Origin: Bordetella genomosp. 12
GTDB lineage: Bacteria; Pseudomonadota; Gammaproteobacteria; Burkholderiales; Burkholderiaceae_B
DNA length: 64,000 nucleotides
Reading direction: 5' to 3'
Assembly: GCF_002261355.1 (NCBI RefSeq)
Contig: NZ_NEVU01000001.1
Location: forward strand, 310,001-374,000
This document shows, one piece after another, positions 59,408-64,000 of the stretch (position 1 is the stretch's first letter; the number at the start of each line of letters is the position of its first letter). Position numbers and translations under genes: made by a program. Under the pieces are notes generated by a model. It did not search any database, had not been told where the DNA came from, and saw only the letters and a list, made by a program, of their open reading frames with translations.

Positions 59408-61926
59408 ACCAACTCCCTGGGCGCGGCATCAGCCTTGTCTTGCACGACGGCGTCGTCGACCACGACGGTGCAACGATGCTGCTGCCGCTCTCCCCATTTC
59501 ACGACCAGATGGACGTCGGTCCGCAGGCCGGTCAGCCATACGCGGCCCACGGGCCCGACGATGCCGCGTTGCTCGCCGTCGGTGTCGTAGACACTGGCGC
59601 CGAACGGCAGGATATCGCCCTGCGGGTCGCGCAGGCTGATCAGGCGCGCGCGTCCCACGTCGGTGTCGAACTTTGCGACGACGATGGCCCCTCGGGTAGG
59701 CACGACAGATTTAATGTTGTCTTTCAGCGTAGCCTCCATATCCTCTTCGGCGGCGGTCAGAAGCATGCGATTCTCGCGGTAGGGCGTGGCGTACGGAACC
59801 AGGGCGCGCCCCTGGGCGTTGGTGCGTACACCGGGATAGTTGTTGACTTCCACGCCGCCGGCGCCCGGGGCATCGATGATGACTGCGGTCTCGCCGATGT
59901 CCTGGCCGAACAGCGGCCCGCGCGCGTCGATCACCATGGCGCCGCTGACATCCAGCGTCGTGCTGCGGTTGCTTTGATCGTAAGCATGGCTGAGGTTGAC
60001 TGTGCCTACGGGCGACTGATATCCCAGGGAGCCATAACCATGATTGCCGTTGTTGTCGCCGCTGCCGCTGGTGACGCCCGTCTGGACGGCATAGGTCAAT
60101 GAATAGTCGTCGTTGAGCGGCCCGCTTAGGGCGACGTCGTTACTGGTGCCATTGTGGTTGCTATGGTTGAGCGTGTAGCTGGCCGTCTGGCGCGCGCCCA
60201 AGGGAATGCTGAAGGTGACCATCAGCATGCGGTCGGTGGCGCCCCATGGCCCCTTGCTCAGGCTGTAGTTCACCGAGTAGCCGATAAAACCGGCCGAACT
60301 GTTGAAGCCGAGCTGCATATAGGCGGAGTTTCGCGGCGCGTTGCGGTAGGTAACCCCGAAGTAATTGAGAGAAATCGAAGAGACGGTGCCGACCCGCTGA
60401 GCAAGGGAGAGTTGGTATTCGTGTTGCCGGTTGTAGGCGTATTGCGTTTGCGAGAGGGAGGCGCGTTCGCGCACCACGTCGTCGAGGCTGCGAAATCCTG
60501 AGGAGCTGTAGCGATAGCCCGCAAGGGTGAAGTCCGTACCTGAGCCGGCAAACGACTTTGCGTACTGCAGATGCGCGGCATGGCCCGAATCTCGTTTGCC
60601 CTTGTCGCTCTCCGAGCGCGAGCCGATGACGTCGAGCGACAGGGCGCCGAGATACTCCAGATTCCATCCGGCGCCAAGCGCCAGGGATTGAAACTTGTGT
60701 TGCGCAACCATCGCACCACCGTAGGCGGTCAACCCATAAGGCAGGCCGTAGGCTGCCGTGGCCTGCCCGAGCCAGGGCTTGGAGGATCCGTAGTTGTGGC
60801 GATACTCGCCCAAGGCGGCGTTGTATTTCCATATGCCTTCGCGCATGAGCATGGGCAGGGCGGCAAACGGCTGCATAAAGCGTGTCGTCTTGCCGCCAAT
60901 CTCCTGGACTTCGACCTCCAGGTCGCCAGCCCCCGGCGTGGAATAAAGATCGTTGATGACGAAGGGGCCGGCGGGCACGAAGGTGGAGTAGATGACGTTG
61001 CCGCGTTGGCGCACGGTCACCTTGGCGTAGCCCGATGCAATGCCGCGAATGACGGGCGCATAACCGCGTTGGCTGTCGGGCAGCATGCCTTCATCGGAGC
61101 GTAGCTGCAGGCCGCGTAACCGCAGGCCGGTGAAGATGTCTCCGGACGTATAAGCGTCGCCCATGCGAAGCACCCCCCGCCATGGGTTGATCGAGCGCTC
61201 CAGGTATCGGTCTCCCCAGTCCCATTCGGCGCGGCCGCCGGAGTCGTAATAGTTTCCATTGACCCGGACCCGCCAGGCGCCCACATTCAGGCCGCTGCGC
61301 AAGCTGGCAAAGCGCGTGTCGCTGCTTTGCTTTTGGTCGCCGAATGAGTAATGCGTGCGGTTCATCGAGAGCCGGTAGGCGGACCAGAAAGCGGTCGCAC
61401 CGTCGTCCCACATGTCCGGCGGGATATAGCCGCGCGCCTTGTTATCCAGGGCGGCTTGAGGGATGGACACATTGAGGATGTTCTTGCTGTGATCGTAACG
61501 AGTGAAGGCATTGGGTAAGGCGTTCAGCCCGCTCAGGCAGTCCTGAGGATCGATATTCCGAAAGGCAGGGAAGGCTTCGGTTTTCACACCGAGCTCGTGC
61601 AAGAACGCAGGCGTCATGCAGGGCTGGGCGTCGAACTTTCCTGCCGCTTTGACGAAATCAAGTTCCCGGATACCCAAGGGCTGTTCGTTGAGCCGAACGA
61701 AAACCGAGTGCATGCCGGGAAGCACGCGGTTGGACTGCGAGAACACCGAGAGGTCGGCCTTGGGTTGGCCATCGATGTGATGCAGAAAATTACTGTCGAA
61801 CTGCATCCCCGACGCGGCAGTCTCCGGATCGGGATCCGGGGATTGGGCCTGAGCCACGCTGACCAGGAGCATAAGCAGCGTCGTGCCCAGGGACGCAGAG
61901 GGTCGTGGCGGCAAGCGCGTTGTCAT
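59395..61926 (-). CDS. Outer-membrane pilus usher (FimD/PapC family)
   Basis: An 843-residue usher that threads pilus subunits through the outer membrane. Signal peptide (TTLLMLLVSVAQAQ), N-terminal chaperone-binding domain (GMQFDSNFLHH, SQSNRVLPGMHSVFVRLN), and a long barrel with internal plug (APVIRGIASGYAKVTVRQRGNVIYSTFVPAGPFVINDLYSTPGAGDLEVEVQE). C-terminal domains contain AVIIDAPGAGGVEVNNYPGVRTNAQGRALVPYATPYREN. The start codon shares one base with the chaperone stop. The open frame extends upstream, but that part shadows the chaperone gene. Confidence 0.95.
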   Translation of the reverse strand: MTTRLPPRPSASLGTTLLMLLVSVAQAQSPDPDPETAASGMQFDSNFLHHIDGQPKADLSVFSQSNRVLPGMHSVFVRLNEQPLGIRELDFVKAAGKFDAQPCMTPAFLHELGVKTEAFPAFRNIDPQDCLSGLNALPNAFTRYDHSKNILNVSIPQAALDNKARGYIPPDMWDDGATAFWSAYRLSMNRTHYSFGDQKQSSDTRFASLRSGLNVGAWRVRVNGNYYDSGGRAEWDWGDRYLERSINPWRGVLRMGDAYTSGDIFTGLRLRGLQLRSDEGMLPDSQRGYAPVIRGIASGYAKVTVRQRGNVIYSTFVPAGPFVINDLYSTPGAGDLEVEVQEIGGKTTRFMQPFAALPMLMREGIWKYNAALGEYRHNYGSSKPWLGQATAAYGLPYGLTAYGGAMVAQHKFQSLALGAGWNLEYLGALSLDVIGSRSESDKGKRDSGHAAHLQYAKSFAGSGTDFTLAGYRYSSSGFRSLDDVVRERASLSQTQYAYNRQHEYQLSLAQRVGTVSSISLNYFGVTYRNAPRNSAYMQLGFNSSAGFIGYSVNYSLSKGPWGATDRMLMVTFSIPLGARQTASYTLNHSNHNGTSNDVALSGPLNDDYSLTYAVQTGVTSGSGDNNGNHGYGSLGYQSPVGTVNLSHAYDQSNRSTTLDVSGAMVIDARGPLFGQDIGETAVIIDAPGAGGVEVNNYPGVRTNAQGRALVPYATPYRENRMLLTAAEEDMEATLKDNIKSVVPTRGAIVVAKFDTDVGRARLISLRDPQGDILPFGASVYDTDGEQRGIVGPVGRVWLTGLRTDVHLVVKWGERQQHRCTVVVDDAVVQDKADAAPRELVCQH

Positions 61927-62654
61927 TACCTCGGCCTGGCCGCAGTGCCTCCTGACTGCGGCGTGACGGCCGGCCATGCTTCGAAAGCGCCGTAGTCGTT
62001 GACGACATGCGGCGTGATGGTGGAACCGGGCGGGGGGCACGAGGCGAGTTCGACGGTAGTGGTCGTCAGCGGCAAGGCCACTACGCCTCTTCCCACCTCC
62101 TGGTTGAGCCCGGAAACGACGAGCTTGGAGAAATTGACATTGAAGGCGGAGGCGTTGGCGATGCTGAGCTGGCATTTCGCTGCACCGCGCTGTACGGTCC
62201 AGCCAAGCTGCTCCGGTCCCCGGGGCAGGCCGCGGATCGCGGCGGGTCGATAGAACAGCTTGATCCGGGTGCGGGTGGCGAAGGCAAGCGTGTTGGTGGT
62301 GGATTGCGCTTTCTGGGGGATCTCCAGAACGTTGATCCAGTAATAGCTTTCCCGGTCTTGGGGCACGTTGTCGCCGACCCGTGTGACGGTCAGGCTGCGT
62401 TCGGTGTCGCCATCGAAGCGGCTCAACGGCGGTGTGATGAAGAACGGCGTTTCCATCTTCTCGCCGACGCCTTCGATCCAGGCTTGGACGACGACGGGCT
62501 CGCCAAGATTCTTGGCGTAGACGGCAGCACTGCGTTTGCCTTCCTCGAAGATCAGCCTCGTACTGGATAACTGAACCGCCGCATCGGCTTGGGGAACAGC
62601 CATGGGCCAGAGGAAGGCGCCCAGGTAAAGACAAATGGCCGGTCTGAGTTTCAT
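61926..62654 (-). CDS. Periplasmic pilus chaperone (PapD family)
   Basis: A 242-residue chaperone that caps pilus subunits by donor-strand complementation. Signal peptide ends near PQADAA. The first Ig-like domain has STRLIFEEGKRSAAVYAKNLGEPVVVQAWIEG, and the interactive G1 strand reads NVLEIPQKAQ. The second domain has TRIKLFYRPAAIRG. The ATG at 62654 is preferred over a GTG at 62663 because AGGTG lies 8 bases before it. Confidence 0.93.
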   Translation of the reverse strand: MKLRPAICLYLGAFLWPMAVPQADAAVQLSSTRLIFEEGKRSAAVYAKNLGEPVVVQAWIEGVGEKMETPFFITPPLSRFDGDTERSLTVTRVGDNVPQDRESYYWINVLEIPQKAQSTTNTLAFATRTRIKLFYRPAAIRGLPRGPEQLGWTVQRGAAKCQLSIANASAFNVNFSKLVVSGLNQEVGRGVVALPLTTTTVELASCPPPGSTITPHVVNDYGAFEAWPAVTPQSGGTAARPR

Positions 62655-62719
62655 CAAGTACACCTATTGTTGCAGCAGCGCAAAGGGCGAGACGGAGACG
62701 GGGTCGGGCCGCCGGGGAT

Positions 62720-63274
62720 TCAGCTATAGGAGATGGTGACGAGGACCGAACTGGACGCGGGCCCGGGCACGACGGTCGCGCCTGGGATGCGTGCGTACGC
62801 GGCGCGCAGTTCGAAGGTGGTCTTCCCGCTGGCGACATCGAGCGGGTAGCTGACGAGACCGTTGAAGCTGATGTTCTGACCCAGCGTTCCATGAATGGGG
62901 TCGTTGTTCTTCAGCGTGATGGCGATGCCTTGGGCCACTCCGCTCACGGGTGTCAATGCCAGGCCGGTGGCATCTGGAAGCTGGCTGACCACCGTCCCGG
63001 TGAAGGTCAGACTCGCCGAGCGCAGTGTGGTCAATTCGCAATCTCCGATAGTGAGGGAGAAATCCTTGGTGTAGTTAGCGCCCATCGCGCCGTTGGGGCC
63101 GAATTCGATGATGGGAACCCGCCCCAGAACGACGGTAGGTGAAGACAGCGTGCAGGGCGTCGTCGTCAGGTTTGCGTTGATGGTCAATACGGTGGATGCA
63201 TGGGCGTAGCCCGCACTCAGCGCCAGCGTCAGCGCCGTGGGCCATCCGAAAACTGCCATTGTGAGAGCGCGCAT
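62720..63274 (-). CDS. Minor fimbrial subunit (FimA/pilin-fold)
   Basis: A 184-residue exported pilin-fold protein. Signal peptide LTLALSAGYAHA, paired Cys in TTPCTLSSPTVVLG and IGDCELTT, and a C-terminal beta-strand ending VLVTISYS as expected for donor-strand exchange. It lies between the major subunit and chaperone genes. It could be a linker, an adaptor or a second shaft subunit. Confidence 0.85.
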   Translation of the reverse strand: MRALTMAVFGWPTALTLALSAGYAHASTVLTINANLTTTPCTLSSPTVVLGRVPIIEFGPNGAMGANYTKDFSLTIGDCELTTLRSASLTFTGTVVSQLPDATGLALTPVSGVAQGIAITLKNNDPIHGTLGQNISFNGLVSYPLDVASGKTTFELRAAYARIPGATVVPGPASSSVLVTISYS

Positions 63275-63311
63275 CGTGCATCCCGTGCGGAGTCCGGCAG
63301 ACGCAGGCCCA

Positions 63312-63340
63312 CTCTGGCGCGCGGTTCGAGCGCGCCAGAG
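63312..63340 (-). other. Strong hairpin after the major pilin gene
   Basis: A perfect 11-bp inverted repeat, CTCTGGCGCGC / GCGCGCCAGAG, with a 7-base loop and no T run, between the major and minor pilin genes. It may protect the major-pilin message or reduce read-through. Confidence 0.5.
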
Positions 63341-63409
63341 GGTCGGTACCTGGCTGGGTTCGGGGCTGAACCGGATCTCAGATCCGGCTCAGGTCTTCGT
63401 GGGCGTCTG

Positions 63410-63940
63410 TCAGACGTAGGTCAGCGTGAAGATAGCCTTCCCGTTTGCGGAACCCGCGACGACGGTAGCGCTCGTGGATTCGTAGAAGGCTTTGAAATTC
63501 AGGTTGTTGTTTCCATCGGAGAGCCCGTAGCGCGTGGCCGGGCCGCCGATCACGACGTTGGCGCCGTCTTGATCCTGAATGCCGATGGCTACGCCTTGGG
63601 CGCCGCCATTGTTCTCCAGCCCAAGCAGGCGGCTGTTCACCACTGCCCCCGCACCCGGCGCGAAAGCGACATCCACGTTCTGAGCCACGGACGTGTCGCA
63701 GCCGACCAGGGCGATGGTGAAGTCCACCATGGGGCTGCGGTCTCCTGCAGCGGCAAAACGGTTCGTCGAGATCAATCCCAGCTGGATGGTCATATTGGTG
63801 CCAAGCTGGCCGCCGCCGAGGGAGCACGCCGAATTGGTGATCTCGCCTTCGAAATTGATGGTGCCGGTGTCCGCTGCAAAGCTGTTGCCCATGAGCGCCA
63901 TGGAAGCCGCGATGGCGGTTGCGATAAGTACTTTTTTCAT
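63410..63940 (-). CDS. Major fimbrial subunit (pilin)
   Basis: A 176-residue major pilin. Signal peptide MKKVLIATAIAASMALMGNSFA, then a classical type-1-fimbria fold with paired Cys in ITNSACSLGG and ALVGCDTS, donor strand TGTINFEGEITNSAC at the mature N-terminus and a closing strand KAIFTLTYV. GAAGGATC precedes the start. It is the first gene of the operon; its promoter lies in the last 60 bases of the window or beyond. Confidence 0.93.
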   Translation of the reverse strand: MKKVLIATAIAASMALMGNSFAADTGTINFEGEITNSACSLGGGQLGTNMTIQLGLISTNRFAAAGDRSPMVDFTIALVGCDTSVAQNVDVAFAPGAGAVVNSRLLGLENNGGAQGVAIGIQDQDGANVVIGGPATRYGLSDGNNNLNFKAFYESTSATVVAGSANGKAIFTLTYV

Positions 63941-64000
63941 GATGGAAGATCCTTCAAAAAAGTAAAGAGAACCGACTTACAGAAAAGGCACCGGCTCGAG

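Overview
The window is a high-GC, gene-dense chromosomal segment of a betaproteobacterium, most likely Bordetella or a close Alcaligenaceae relative such as Achromobacter. This rests on the complete F1Fo ATP synthase operon preceded by atpI, a Bug-family (TctC) solute receptor, the FecI/FecR/TonB-receptor iron module, and several CoA-ester catabolic enzymes. I see no insertion sequence, prophage, CRISPR array or rRNA. The species was not checked against any database.

Layout. 1-9.6 kb is housekeeping and mixed metabolism: a UbiH-type hydroxylase cut by the window start, dsbC, a 2-hydroxyacid dehydrogenase, ttcA, folB, a flavoprotein, an M61 peptidase, an enoyl-CoA hydratase and a periplasmic DUF1254 protein. 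9.6-17.4 kb is the atp operon (atpI-B-E-F-H-A-G-D-C), bounded by two strong terminators and carrying palindromic elements in its intercistronic gaps. 17.5-24 kb holds a Fis-type regulator, hemE, priA and rep. 24-32.8 kb is a minus-strand peptide-import operon (dppA, an aspartoacylase-like enzyme, dppB-C-D-F, an alpha/beta hydrolase and an M20 peptidase) behind a near-consensus promoter. 33.0-33.4 kb is a small gene with a striking double operator. 33.4-41.8 kb contains nnrD and a TetR-controlled acyl-CoA catabolic cluster. 41.8-43.0 kb has a di-haem cytochrome c and tRNA-Arg(CCG). 43.4-47.6 kb is an iron-type FecI/FecR/TonB-receptor signalling system.

The two accessory blocks are the most interesting. 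At 47.7-56.4 kb a LysR regulator faces a tightly packed seven-gene operon: aldehyde dehydrogenase, DapA-family lyase, aspartate dehydrogenase, 3-hydroxyanthranilate 3,4-dioxygenase, sulfatase, kynureninase and Bug receptor. The sulfatase overlaps the dioxygenase gene, which suggests use of a sulfated kynurenine-type compound. At 56.5-63.9 kb a chaperone-usher pilus operon (two pilins, chaperone, usher, tip protein) is followed on the same strand by an acyl carrier protein-like protein with a long C-terminal tail and, overlapping it, an intact condensing beta-ketoacyl synthase. Coupling acyl chemistry to a pilus operon is not part of the standard chaperone-usher pathway and is my leading candidate for an undescribed system.

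Start sites were chosen from ribosome-binding sites, signal peptides and gene overlaps. Promoter, operator and hairpin calls come from reading the sequence by eye and have no experimental support.
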